Translations under genes and position numbers: made by a program
Notes under the pieces: generated by a model
What the model was told of the DNA's origin: nothing
Seen by the model: only the letters and a program-made list of their open reading frames with translations
The model's database searches: none
Shown: in pieces, positions 24,942 to 33,469 of the stretch
Layout of the letters: the number at the start of each line of letters is the position of its first letter
Numbering within the stretch: position 1 is the stretch's first letter
From: BJGO01 sp039810885
GTDB taxonomy: Bacteria; Bacteroidota; Bacteroidia; Chitinophagales; UBA10324
Direction: 5' to 3'
Assembly: GCA_039810885.1 (NCBI GenBank)
Contig: JBDHXV010000006.1
Coordinates: 14,290 to 78,289 of the forward strand
Length of the DNA: 64,000 nucleotides

Positions 24942-26483
24942 ATGAGTGAACAAAAGCCACTTGAAGAATTAAAGAAAAACCAGTTAAGAAATAGGCTGTC
25001 TTCGGCGCGCAGCGAAGCGGGGCTGTCGAATTATATGTTTGGAAAAGTGCCGCCACAGGCTCGGGAATTAGAAGAAGCCGTACTGGGTGCTATTCTGTTA
25101 GAACGCAATGCACTTCATTCTGTAATTGATATTCTAAAACCGGAAAGTTTTTATGTTGATGCACATAAAACTATTTATAAAGCAGTCATAGACCTTTTTA
25201 CAAATGATCAACCGGTGGATTTACTTACGGTTACGGATAAGTTGCGTTTTTTGGGCGAATTGGAAAAAATTGGAGGAGCATTTACCGTAACGGAACTCAC
25301 TAATAAAATTTCATCTTCGGCAAACATTGAATACTACGCACGTATTATTATGCAGAAGCATATTCAACGTGAGCTAATACAAATTTCCAGCAGCATTATT
25401 GAACAAGCTTATGAAGACACTACCGATGTTTTGAAATTATTGGATGCAGCCGAGCAGGAAATATTTCAGGTAACCGATAAAAATCTACGAAATAACTATA
25501 GCAAGATTGACACCTTGATTGCATCTGCAATTAAAAAACTTGAGCAAATCAAAGAAACGGCAAGTGACTTAACCGGAGTTCCTACGGGTTATGTTGATCT
25601 TGACCGGATCACCAGCGGATGGCAAGCTAGCGATTTAATAATTCTTGCTGCGCGCCCCAGTATGGGTAAAACGGCTTTTGCTTTATCTTTAGTACGTAAC
25701 GCAGCCGTAGATTACAATAAACCGGTTGCCGTTTTCTCATTAGAAATGTCCAGCTTACAACTGACTAATCGTTTACTTTCAACAGAAACGGGAATATCCG
25801 GTGATAAGCTACGCAGAGGAAATCTAGCGCCCTACGAGTGGGAACAACTTACAGTAATGTCGAAAAAATTATCCAATGCGCCCATATTTATCGACGATAC
25901 ACCGCAAATAAACATCTTTGAGTTGCGAGCTAAGTGTCGTCGTCTAAAAGCCAGCAGCGATATTCAGCTTATTGTGATTGACTATTTACAATTAATGAGT
26001 AGCCGAAACGATAACCGCAACACAAATCGAGAACAAGAAATAAGCAACATATCTCGCTCATTGAAATCTTTAGCCAAGGAACTGGAGGTTCCGATTTTAG
26101 CACTATCCCAGCTTAGCCGTGATGTAGAAAAACGCGCAGGCGAAAAGAGGCCGGAGTTATCAGACCTGCGTGAATCCGGAGCTATTGAACAAGACGCTGA
26201 TTTGGTAATGTTTATTTACCGCCCCGATTACTATCAGGGAAGCGGCGGGACCCAAGGAGCTCCGGTAAGAACGGGCGAAACAGAAATCTTAATTAAGAAA
26301 CACCGCAACGGAAAAACCGGAACGGTAAAACTTCGCTTTGTATCAGATACTATGCGCTTTGAAAATGCTCCGGATGAAGTTGAAGGATATCCTGATAATT
26401 CGCCTTTCGGATATATAGACAACCAAGAGCCTAACATCATCACCAGACCATCTAAAATGGATGATATGGACTCTCCGATTTAG
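24942..26483 (+). CDS. dnaB: Replicative DNA helicase DnaB
   Basis: The hexameric 5'-3' helicase at the replication fork. From the ATG at 24942 there are 513 residues; a GTG directly before gives one more. The N-terminal domain has AVLGAILLERNALHSVIDIL. Walker A ARPSMGKT is at about 237-244, Walker B is in IVIDYLQLM, and LSQLSRDVEKR and DLRESGAIEQDADLV follow. There is no intein. It precedes the cysteine synthase gene by 27 bp. Confidence 0.97.
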   Translation: MSEQKPLEELKKNQLRNRLSSARSEAGLSNYMFGKVPPQARELEEAVLGAILLERNALHSVIDILKPESFYVDAHKTIYKAVIDLFTNDQPVDLLTVTDKLRFLGELEKIGGAFTVTELTNKISSSANIEYYARIIMQKHIQRELIQISSSIIEQAYEDTTDVLKLLDAAEQEIFQVTDKNLRNNYSKIDTLIASAIKKLEQIKETASDLTGVPTGYVDLDRITSGWQASDLIILAARPSMGKTAFALSLVRNAAVDYNKPVAVFSLEMSSLQLTNRLLSTETGISGDKLRRGNLAPYEWEQLTVMSKKLSNAPIFIDDTPQINIFELRAKCRRLKASSDIQLIVIDYLQLMSSRNDNRNTNREQEISNISRSLKSLAKELEVPILALSQLSRDVEKRAGEKRPELSDLRESGAIEQDADLVMFIYRPDYYQGSGGTQGAPVRTGETEILIKKHRNGKTGTVKLRFVSDTMRFENAPDEVEGYPDNSPFGYIDNQEPNIITRPSKMDDMDSPI

Positions 26484-26510
26484 AATAACTTTACCGCTAG
26501 CATAATATTT

Positions 26511-27860
26511 ATGAAATATTACCAATCTATTATTGACACTATTGGCAATACGCCACTCGTGAAACTAAACAAAGTAGTCAAGAATGTTCCAGCGTTGGTG
26601 TTGGCAAAAGTTGAATCGTTTAACCCCGGCAATTCAATTAAAGATCGCATAGGATTAAAGATGATTGAAGATGCAGAGAAAGCAGGGTTAATTAAACCTG
26701 GAGGCACCATTATTGAAGGCACTAGCGGTAATACCGGAATGGGCTTGGCTCTAGTTGCTATTGCACGGGGATACCGATGTATTTTTACCACTACCGATAA
26801 GCAGTCCAAAGAAAAAATGGATATCCTGCGTGCCGTTGGAGCAGAAGTGATTGTTTGCCCGACAAATGTAGAAGCAAGTGACCCACGCTCCTATTATTCT
26901 GTAGCAAAAAGATTGAGTCAGGAAATCCCAAATTCGTATTACCCGAATCAATACGACAACCTATCCAACCGCGTGGCGCATTATGAGAGTACAGGCCCCG
27001 AGATCTGGGAGCAAACAGAAGGAAAGATTACTCATCTCGTGGTGGGCACGGGAACAGGAGGTACAATAAGCGGCACTGCAAAATATCTAAAGGAAAAGAA
27101 TCCGAATATCAAAGTATGGGCTATTGATACCTATGGCTCTGCACTTAAAAAATATCATGAAACAGGGAAAATAGATGAGCGTGAGATTTATCCTTACATT
27201 ACAGAAGGTATTGGTGAAGATATTATTCCGGCCAACATAGATTTTAACGTGATAGACCATTTTGAAAAAGTAACGGATAAAGACGGCGCTATAATGGCGC
27301 GTGAAATCACCAAGCGCGAAGGAATATTTGTGGGGTATTCAGCAGGCAGTGCCGTGGCTGGAATTCAGCAACTCAAGCACTTGCTTAACCCTAACGATGT
27401 TGTTGTTGTTATCTTTCATGACCATGGCAGCCGTTACATCGCTAAATTATATAATGACGACTGGATGCGTGATCGCGGATTTCTTGAACTAAAATCCGTC
27501 AAAGACATTATGCGATCAGGAAAACAAAATGTCTTTGCCGTGCAGCCTGCTCATAAAGTATCGGATGCAATTACTCTGATGCGAGAAAAAGATATCGACC
27601 AAGTTCCTGTGATTCATAATGGGGAGGTTGTTGGCTCTATCACAGAGAGCTTACTTTTCAACATGCTGCTCGACAATCAGGATGTAAAAAATAAAACAGT
27701 TGGAGAGATTATGGATAAGCCATTTCCTGTTGTATCGGTTGATACAACATTGGAGCGTCTTTCAGGTATTATTAATAAGGAAAATCCTGCTGTGCTTACA
27801 AGAGATGAGGCAGGTAACTATCATATTATTACGAAGTATGATATTATTTGTGCCTTTTAA
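26511..27860 (+). CDS. PLP-dependent cysteine synthase / cystathionine beta-synthase with CBS domains
   Basis: 449 residues. The N-terminal PLP enzyme (about 1-320) has NPGNSIKDRIG with the Schiff-base Lys near 44, the substrate loop EGTSGNTGMGLA, and the phosphate loop GTGTGGTISGTAKYL. The C-terminal part (about 335-449) holds a tandem CBS pair (Bateman module), as in cystathionine beta-synthase. In bacteria this arrangement may act on O-acetylserine or serine plus homocysteine; sequence alone does not separate these. It ends at 27860 and the convergent OstA-like gene ends at 27861, with no base between. Confidence 0.9.
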   Translation: MKYYQSIIDTIGNTPLVKLNKVVKNVPALVLAKVESFNPGNSIKDRIGLKMIEDAEKAGLIKPGGTIIEGTSGNTGMGLALVAIARGYRCIFTTTDKQSKEKMDILRAVGAEVIVCPTNVEASDPRSYYSVAKRLSQEIPNSYYPNQYDNLSNRVAHYESTGPEIWEQTEGKITHLVVGTGTGGTISGTAKYLKEKNPNIKVWAIDTYGSALKKYHETGKIDEREIYPYITEGIGEDIIPANIDFNVIDHFEKVTDKDGAIMAREITKREGIFVGYSAGSAVAGIQQLKHLLNPNDVVVVIFHDHGSRYIAKLYNDDWMRDRGFLELKSVKDIMRSGKQNVFAVQPAHKVSDAITLMREKDIDQVPVIHNGEVVGSITESLLFNMLLDNQDVKNKTVGEIMDKPFPVVSVDTTLERLSGIINKENPAVLTRDEAGNYHIITKYDIICAF

Positions 27861-29351
27861 TTAGTAAAAGTCGGTGCGCAACGGCTTATCTTTAATCAGC
27901 CACTTGAATAACTTCAAACGGAGTTCGCTTTCGGGGGCATCTTTCGGTGGATATAAAGTAGCGGTAGGTTTTTCAAGAAATTTTATTCGTTGTACCTTAT
28001 TTTCTTTGATGGAGATAATCATATTACTACATACAGCCTTATTAACACCAATCAATTTTTTGGCATCATCTTCCCCGAAGTAGATGCTCTCACCGTTCCC
28101 TTCTACAAAGAGTTTGTATAATTCGCCATCCTTAAAGAAGCCTGTCATCTTCTTTCCCTGAATTTGATTATATCTAGAGGAGTCCACGCTATTAATAATC
28201 AAAGCATTTTTTAACATCAAAAAGCTTTTTATTTTCTTTTGCGAAGTTGTCATAAAGATGGTGTCGGCAGAAAGTTGATTTTCATCTACCCATAAAACCG
28301 GGCTTTTATAAAATCTGAATGTGGAATCTACATCAGAGTAGGATATCGAATCACAACGTGCACTAAGATTATGCTTGTAGATTATAACGTGATGATATGC
28401 ATGAAACCATCGTTGGTTCTTAATAGTTGTTTCTGCGCTGTATAAGGTATCTGCTTTCAAAAACATAGTGTCTTGACTCGATGCATCAATAAAAATTGGA
28501 TTGTTCGTTGCCAATATTGAAGAGGACTTCTCATAATAGGCAGCAACATGGCTCACAATTGTGTTATGCTTTATGGTATCCGTCCAATGTACATTCTTGT
28601 AAGCGTAACCAATGCCCGACTTTTTATAATAGATAATACTGTCTGCCGTTAAAATATTTTCATCATTGGTTAGTCTTGCATTTTGTGAGAACTGGGTTAT
28701 CTCATTTTGGGTATTATAGAAACCACGTTCACAATAAATTTTACTACTGTCGCTTAAAATATTTGTTGGCCCGAGGAAATAGGCACACTTTTCTTGAATG
28801 TTATATCGTAATGTATCGGCCTTAAGTAAGTATCGAGGATTGGTGAGCAACACATTTTTTTTAAAATAAACATCATGCGTTGTTGCATAGTAGTAGCCTA
28901 TTTGACTGGTTAATACAGAAGTATCACTCTTCAACTCTCCACCCGTATTGTAATAGCCCGTTCGAGTATTTAAATCATAGTCGAGCTGTGAAGTTTGCAA
29001 GGTTATTTTTTTATCTGTTAATCGCACATTTCCCGTCAACTTCGCTTTGCGCTTGTTTCCGTCGTAAAACAATTTATCTGAGTAGATATCAATAGTATCC
29101 TGTTGGATATGAATTTTCCCTGTGGCATCAACGGTGTTGGCATCAGAGTCAAAGTCGGCACGGTCACAGTTGAGATAAACTCCATTCTGTTCCAACTTAA
29201 CATTGCCTGTGAGAGTTCTTATTTTACGGTTACCGTAATCCATAAACTCCATCAAATCAGCATTGATTATTTGTATGCGGGATTGAGAGAATGCAGAAAC
29301 TCCAATTAGGATAAATAGGAATAGACTGGAATATTTCAATGACATTGCCAA
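27861..29351 (-). CDS. OstA/LptA-like LPS transport protein
   Basis: 496 residues with a signal peptide (1-23, ending VSAFSQS). The N-terminal half has repeated beta-strands of the OstA/LptA jellyroll: NVKLEQNGVYLNCDRADFD, VDATGKIHIQQDTIDIYSD and KLTGNVRLTDKKI, continued by many D-x-[LI]-x-Y turns. In Gram-negatives such proteins carry LPS from the inner to the outer membrane through the periplasm. The extra length beyond LptA (about 180) is common in Bacteroidota OstA-like proteins. The start lies 11 bp downstream of mqnE, so the two are probably co-transcribed. Confidence 0.85.
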   Translation of the reverse strand: MAMSLKYSSLFLFILIGVSAFSQSRIQIINADLMEFMDYGNRKIRTLTGNVKLEQNGVYLNCDRADFDSDANTVDATGKIHIQQDTIDIYSDKLFYDGNKRKAKLTGNVRLTDKKITLQTSQLDYDLNTRTGYYNTGGELKSDTSVLTSQIGYYYATTHDVYFKKNVLLTNPRYLLKADTLRYNIQEKCAYFLGPTNILSDSSKIYCERGFYNTQNEITQFSQNARLTNDENILTADSIIYYKKSGIGYAYKNVHWTDTIKHNTIVSHVAAYYEKSSSILATNNPIFIDASSQDTMFLKADTLYSAETTIKNQRWFHAYHHVIIYKHNLSARCDSISYSDVDSTFRFYKSPVLWVDENQLSADTIFMTTSQKKIKSFLMLKNALIINSVDSSRYNQIQGKKMTGFFKDGELYKLFVEGNGESIYFGEDDAKKLIGVNKAVCSNMIISIKENKVQRIKFLEKPTATLYPPKDAPESELRLKLFKWLIKDKPLRTDFY

Positions 29352-29362
29352 ACGCTACGAAA

Positions 29363-30523
29363 TTAATTGTAGTGTTGAATAGTTGTTTCGGTATCAAAAG
29401 CTACCTGGCTGTAATCTTTTATTTCATTATATAGAGAATCACGCTCTATCGGCACGCGATTCGCTTGTTTAATCAGTTCAACTAATTCTTGCGTACTCAG
29501 TGAAGGATTTTGCTCTTCTGAGCCGGCCATGGAATAGATTTTTGTGCTGTCGTCTATAGTCCCGTCTAAATCATCCACGCCAAAGTTTAACAAGAGCTGA
29601 GCAGTACTGCGACCGATCATTGGCCAATAGGCCTTTAGATGAGGAATGTTATCTAAAAATATTCTTGCCATTGCATAAGTGCGCAGGTCTTCTTGTATAG
29701 CCACTTCAGGAACGTGGCTCATTTGATTATCTTTATTACGAAACTTAAGCGGGATGAAGCAATTAAATCCGCTTGTGCTGTCTTGCAACTCACGCAAGCG
29801 ATTCATGTGGTCAATACGATGTTCGTAATTTTCAATATGCCCATAGAGCATGGTGCAGTTAGTAGCCATACCTATTTTATGTGCTGTTTGGTGAATAGTC
29901 AACCACTGCGTTGCATTGGCTTTGTCTTTACAAATCTGATTTCTAATTTCTTCATCAAAAATCTCGGCACCACCGCCCGGAAGAGATTGTAAGCCACTTG
30001 CCTTCAATAATTCCAAGCCCTCTCGAACAGAAACTTTTGCTTTTCGGAACATATATTCCAACTCAACAGCAGTATAACCTTTGATGTGTATGGTTGGATG
30101 TATTTCGCGAATTCGTTTTAGAACATCTGCAAAATATTGTAAAGTCATTTTAGGGTGTACCCCGCCAACAATATGAACTTCTGTTACATCGGTTCCAACA
30201 TATTTTCGGACGATATCCAGCATTTGATCTACTGTTAATTCCCAGGCCGCATCATCGGGCTGGAAGTTGCGAGAGTATGAGCAGAATTTACAATCAAATA
30301 CACATTTGTTGGTAGGTTCAATATGGAAGTTACGATTGAAGTAGGTTTTATTTCCGTGTAATTTTTCACGAATAGCATTGGCAACATAAGTTAGCACTCC
30401 TAAGTCGGCATCACGATAAAGCAAGGATGCTTCATTAATAGAAATACGAATGCCATGTAGCGCGTTTTGCAATATATCTCGAATCGCTTTTGGCGCTGTG
30501 TCTAATATGGTATCCATAGGCAT
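29363..30523 (-). CDS. mqnE: Aminofutalosine synthase MqnE (radical SAM)
   Basis: 386 residues. The radical SAM cluster CVFDCKFC has C74, C78 and C81, followed by SYSR. The later EVHIVGGVHPKM and GYTAVELEYMFRKA fit MqnE, as does the C-terminal LLNFGVDDLDGTIDD, rather than MqnC. MqnE joins a SAM-derived adenosyl group to 3-[(1-carboxyvinyl)oxy]benzoate to make aminodeoxyfutalosine in the futalosine route to menaquinone. Other mqn genes are not in the window. It lies between ettA and the OstA-like gene on the same strand. Confidence 0.9.
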   Translation of the reverse strand: MPMDTILDTAPKAIRDILQNALHGIRISINEASLLYRDADLGVLTYVANAIREKLHGNKTYFNRNFHIEPTNKCVFDCKFCSYSRNFQPDDAAWELTVDQMLDIVRKYVGTDVTEVHIVGGVHPKMTLQYFADVLKRIREIHPTIHIKGYTAVELEYMFRKAKVSVREGLELLKASGLQSLPGGGAEIFDEEIRNQICKDKANATQWLTIHQTAHKIGMATNCTMLYGHIENYEHRIDHMNRLRELQDSTSGFNCFIPLKFRNKDNQMSHVPEVAIQEDLRTYAMARIFLDNIPHLKAYWPMIGRSTAQLLLNFGVDDLDGTIDDSTKIYSMAGSEEQNPSLSTQELVELIKQANRVPIERDSLYNEIKDYSQVAFDTETTIQHYN

Positions 30524-30529
30524 GCTGAA

Positions 30530-32203
30530 TTAGCTGACTAATTTTTTATATCGGAATTTTTTTGTTGAAGTATCACCAAGACGTTTCTTCTTATTTTCTT
30601 CATACTCACTAAATCCCCCTTCAAAGAAATATACTTGTGAGTCGCCTTCAAATGCAAGAATATGAGTAGCTACACGATCAAGGAACCAACGATCATGTGA
30701 AATGATTACCGCGCAACCGGCATAATCATCAAGGGCTTCTTCTAAAGCACGCATGGTGTTAACATCAAGATCATTGGTTGGTTCATCAAGGAGCAGCACG
30801 TTAGCTTCTTGCCGCAGTGTAAGAGCAAGATGTAAGCGATTTCGCTCCCCACCCGAAAGTACTTTTACCTTTTTTTCTTGATCAGTGCCTGAGAAGTTAA
30901 ACTTAGATACATAAGCTCGCGAGTTGATTTTGTACTTTCCAAACTCTACGTATTCTGTGCCGCCTGTAATATTTTCAAAAACGGTTTTCTCCGGATCAAT
31001 AGATGCGTGCTGTTGATCTACGTAAGATATTTTAACCGTTTCACCTACTTTAAACTCACCGTGGTCAGGCTTCTCTTGGTTCATGATCATGCGGAATAGT
31101 GTCGTTTTGCCTGCACCGTTGGGTCCTATAATACCGACGATGCCATTTTGCGGTAAGTTAAAACTCAGATGCTCATATAATAATTTATCGCCAAAGGATT
31201 TGGAGACATCAATAGCCTCAATCACATTAGAGCCAAGGCGCGGGCCCGGCGGAATAAAAATTTCCAGTTTCTCTTCTTTAGCTTTAACTTCTTCATTCAT
31301 CATCTTATCATAATTGGCAAGACGTGCCTTACCTTTTGACTGACGAGCCTTGGGAGACATTTTTATCCACTCCAATTCACGTTGTAATGTCTTTTGACGC
31401 TTGGTTTCTGCTTTTTCTTCTTGTGCAAGACGAGCCTGTTTTTGTTCGAGCCACGAAGTATAGTTTCCCTTCCATGGAATTCCTTCGCCGCGATCTAATT
31501 CTAAAATCCAACCGGCAACATTGTCTAAGAAATAACGATCGTGTGTGATGGCGATTACGGTTCCGGGATATTGTTGCAGATGCTGCTCCAGCCATAAGAC
31601 ACTTTCTGCATCAAGGTGGTTGGTTGGCTCATCGAGTAATAAAATTTCCGGTTGCTGCAAGAGTAAGCGACACAAGGCAACGCGACGACGCTCACCGCCC
31701 GAACAGTTCTTAATTAATGCATCAGCATCAGGGCAACGCAGCGCATCCATAGCACGGTCTAACTTGGAGTCTATTTCCCATCCGTCAACGGCATCAATTT
31801 TTTCTTGCAGATCACCTTGTTTGTTCAGTAATTTTTCCATCTCATCATCGCTTAAAGGTTCACTGAAACGATTGCTTATGGTTTCAAACTCTTTTAATAA
31901 ATCCATTACAGGCTGAACACCCTCACTCACAATTTCTCGAACGGTTCTGCTTTCATCGAAGGTTGGCTCCTGAGGCAGGTACCCGACTTTATAGCCTGAA
32001 GTAAATTCAATTTTACCCTGATAAGCTTGATCTAACCCAGCAATGATTTTTAATAAAGTGGATTTACCTGACCCGTTTAATCCGATAATGCCGATTTTGG
32101 CACCGTAAAAAAAACTGAGATATATATTTTTTAATACTTGTTTATTAGGGGGGTAGGACTTACCTACTCCTAACATAGAAAAGATAATCTTGTTGTCGCT
32201 CAT
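30530..32203 (-). CDS. ettA: Energy-dependent translational throttle protein EttA (ABC-F)
   Basis: A soluble ABC-F ATPase that gates the ribosome E-site according to energy state. I use the ATG at 32201-32203 (MSDNKIIFSML), giving 557 residues, the normal EttA size; a start seven codons earlier is possible. Two Walker A motifs (GLNGSGKSTLL and GPNGAGKTTLF) and two signature LSGGE/CSGGE motifs are visible. Two LLLDEPTN Walker B regions and the arm between the NBDs complete the ABC-F pattern. MqnE follows 6 bp downstream. Confidence 0.95.
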   Translation of the reverse strand: MSDNKIIFSMLGVGKSYPPNKQVLKNIYLSFFYGAKIGIIGLNGSGKSTLLKIIAGLDQAYQGKIEFTSGYKVGYLPQEPTFDESRTVREIVSEGVQPVMDLLKEFETISNRFSEPLSDDEMEKLLNKQGDLQEKIDAVDGWEIDSKLDRAMDALRCPDADALIKNCSGGERRRVALCRLLLQQPEILLLDEPTNHLDAESVLWLEQHLQQYPGTVIAITHDRYFLDNVAGWILELDRGEGIPWKGNYTSWLEQKQARLAQEEKAETKRQKTLQRELEWIKMSPKARQSKGKARLANYDKMMNEEVKAKEEKLEIFIPPGPRLGSNVIEAIDVSKSFGDKLLYEHLSFNLPQNGIVGIIGPNGAGKTTLFRMIMNQEKPDHGEFKVGETVKISYVDQQHASIDPEKTVFENITGGTEYVEFGKYKINSRAYVSKFNFSGTDQEKKVKVLSGGERNRLHLALTLRQEANVLLLDEPTNDLDVNTMRALEEALDDYAGCAVIISHDRWFLDRVATHILAFEGDSQVYFFEGGFSEYEENKKKRLGDTSTKKFRYKKLVS

Positions 32204-32288
32204 GAAGGATTTATTGCGGTGCAAAGGTACTAAAACACCGCACCTTAATTACGTGTTGCATAATAAATTAACACTATGATAAAAACGT

Positions 32289-33323
32289 TTAACCTTTGTA
32301 ATAAGCTAAGTTCCCCTCAATTTCTGTCTTCACTAATTTACCTATTTCCGCAAGTAAATCTTCTAATTCTGCTTGTGATTTACCGGAGGTCATTACGGTT
32401 AGTAATATAGGCAAGCCTTGTATGTAAAAAATACCGCTATCGTGTACTTGGCAGGATCCCGGAAGAATACGTTCTCCGAATTTATGAGCTACTATTAACT
32501 CGTTCTGAAAAAATCGATTAATGCCATTATGATATGAAGTGTGAGTCAGCATTTGTAAGGCATACTCGGAAAGTTCAGGGCTTAAATAAGTAGCATTGTA
32601 TAATAGACGGTAAAATTTACTCATCTCCTCCACATTCATTGTATAATTAATGTCTGAGATATTATCAATTGGTATATTCAGTATTTTATATAAACTGATA
32701 AACTCCGCCATAGTTATTTTTTCTACAAGCAGGTTGGCAGACTCATTATCGGAACCTTCAATCATCTTCTTTAACAGTTCTTCATAGGTATAAAACCGGT
32801 GAGGTTCTAAATAATGTCCTTCATTTCTCTTGTCTTGCAAAGCCGGATCAACAGCTTTAACATATACTTTCTCATGCAATAAGGCCGTGTCTCCTTCAAT
32901 CTTTTTCAAAAAGGCAATCATAATAGACATTTTGAGCATGCTCGCCGGTGTATATTTCTGCTGTTCGTTAATCGCAGCCCATCGACCGTCTTTTAACGAA
33001 CGAATATATACAGAAGCTGCTTCAACTTTATCATTACTCTTGTGTGACTCAATGATGGAATTAATCTTAGATTTTAAATTATCGAATACGTCTGATTGTT
33101 GAGGTTGATCAAACATCATCAGTGGCCTGGTTAACTTCAGATCTTCGTCTTTCAATCGAAGAACATTTAACTTTTCATCGCCCTCACTACAGGATACTTT
33201 TCGTCCAGTAAGCGGCACCTGGTTTATCCTTAAGAGATAAAATGAGTAAATATTTAATAAGAAAAGCAGCGAGGCAATTGCAAAAATGAAATGAGTTAAT
33301 TTTTTGTTTTTCGACAAATTCAT
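32289..33323 (-). CDS. Serine hydrolase of the class A beta-lactamase-like group
   Basis: 344 residues with one N-terminal membrane helix or uncleaved signal (about 11-31). It has the PBP/beta-lactamase fold motifs: SxxK at S128-K131 (TPASMLKM) and SDN at 191-193 (EGSDNESAN). The third box appears as KFG in VAHKFGERI instead of KTG/KSG. No clear omega-loop Glu of resistance enzymes is visible. I read it as a membrane-anchored DD-peptidase- or esterase-like enzyme, not a proven antibiotic resistance gene. It is separated from the EF-G-like gene by a terminator hairpin at 33414-33442. Confidence 0.75.
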   Translation of the reverse strand: MNLSKNKKLTHFIFAIASLLFLLNIYSFYLLRINQVPLTGRKVSCSEGDEKLNVLRLKDEDLKLTRPLMMFDQPQQSDVFDNLKSKINSIIESHKSNDKVEAASVYIRSLKDGRWAAINEQQKYTPASMLKMSIMIAFLKKIEGDTALLHEKVYVKAVDPALQDKRNEGHYLEPHRFYTYEELLKKMIEGSDNESANLLVEKITMAEFISLYKILNIPIDNISDINYTMNVEEMSKFYRLLYNATYLSPELSEYALQMLTHTSYHNGINRFFQNELIVAHKFGERILPGSCQVHDSGIFYIQGLPILLTVMTSGKSQAELEDLLAEIGKLVKTEIEGNLAYYKG

Positions 33324-33413
33324 GAGGAGATTAGAGTCGTGTCGTTTGTAGGTGATTCAATCAACAAAACTATTCTTTTCGAAACAACAATCCAAATGCA
33401 CGATTCGGTAATA

Positions 33414-33442
33414 AAAAGAGAGTTCAATTTGAACTCTCTTTT
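33414..33442 (-). terminator. Rho-independent terminator of the EF-G-like gene
   Basis: A perfect 12-bp stem, AAAAGAGAGTTC at 33414-33425 with GAACTCTCTTTT at 33431-33442, with a 5-base loop. On the minus strand it follows the stop at 33470 by 27 bp and ends in a T-run. It is symmetrical and could also stop transcription from the other side. Confidence 0.85.
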
Positions 33443-33469
33443 GCTATAGCACGAAATTGGTTTTATACG

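Noticed and set aside
31545..31916. 123-residue frame on the opposite strand inside ettA (and similar long antisense frames at 16449-16889 and 34578-34991)
   Set aside because: They lie wholly inside confident genes and have Ser/Cys/Arg-rich compositions typical of shadow frames, with no motif or leader.
32289..33323. Antibiotic-resistance beta-lactamase
   Set aside because: The SxxK and SDN boxes are present but the KTG box is KFG and no clear omega-loop Glu is seen.
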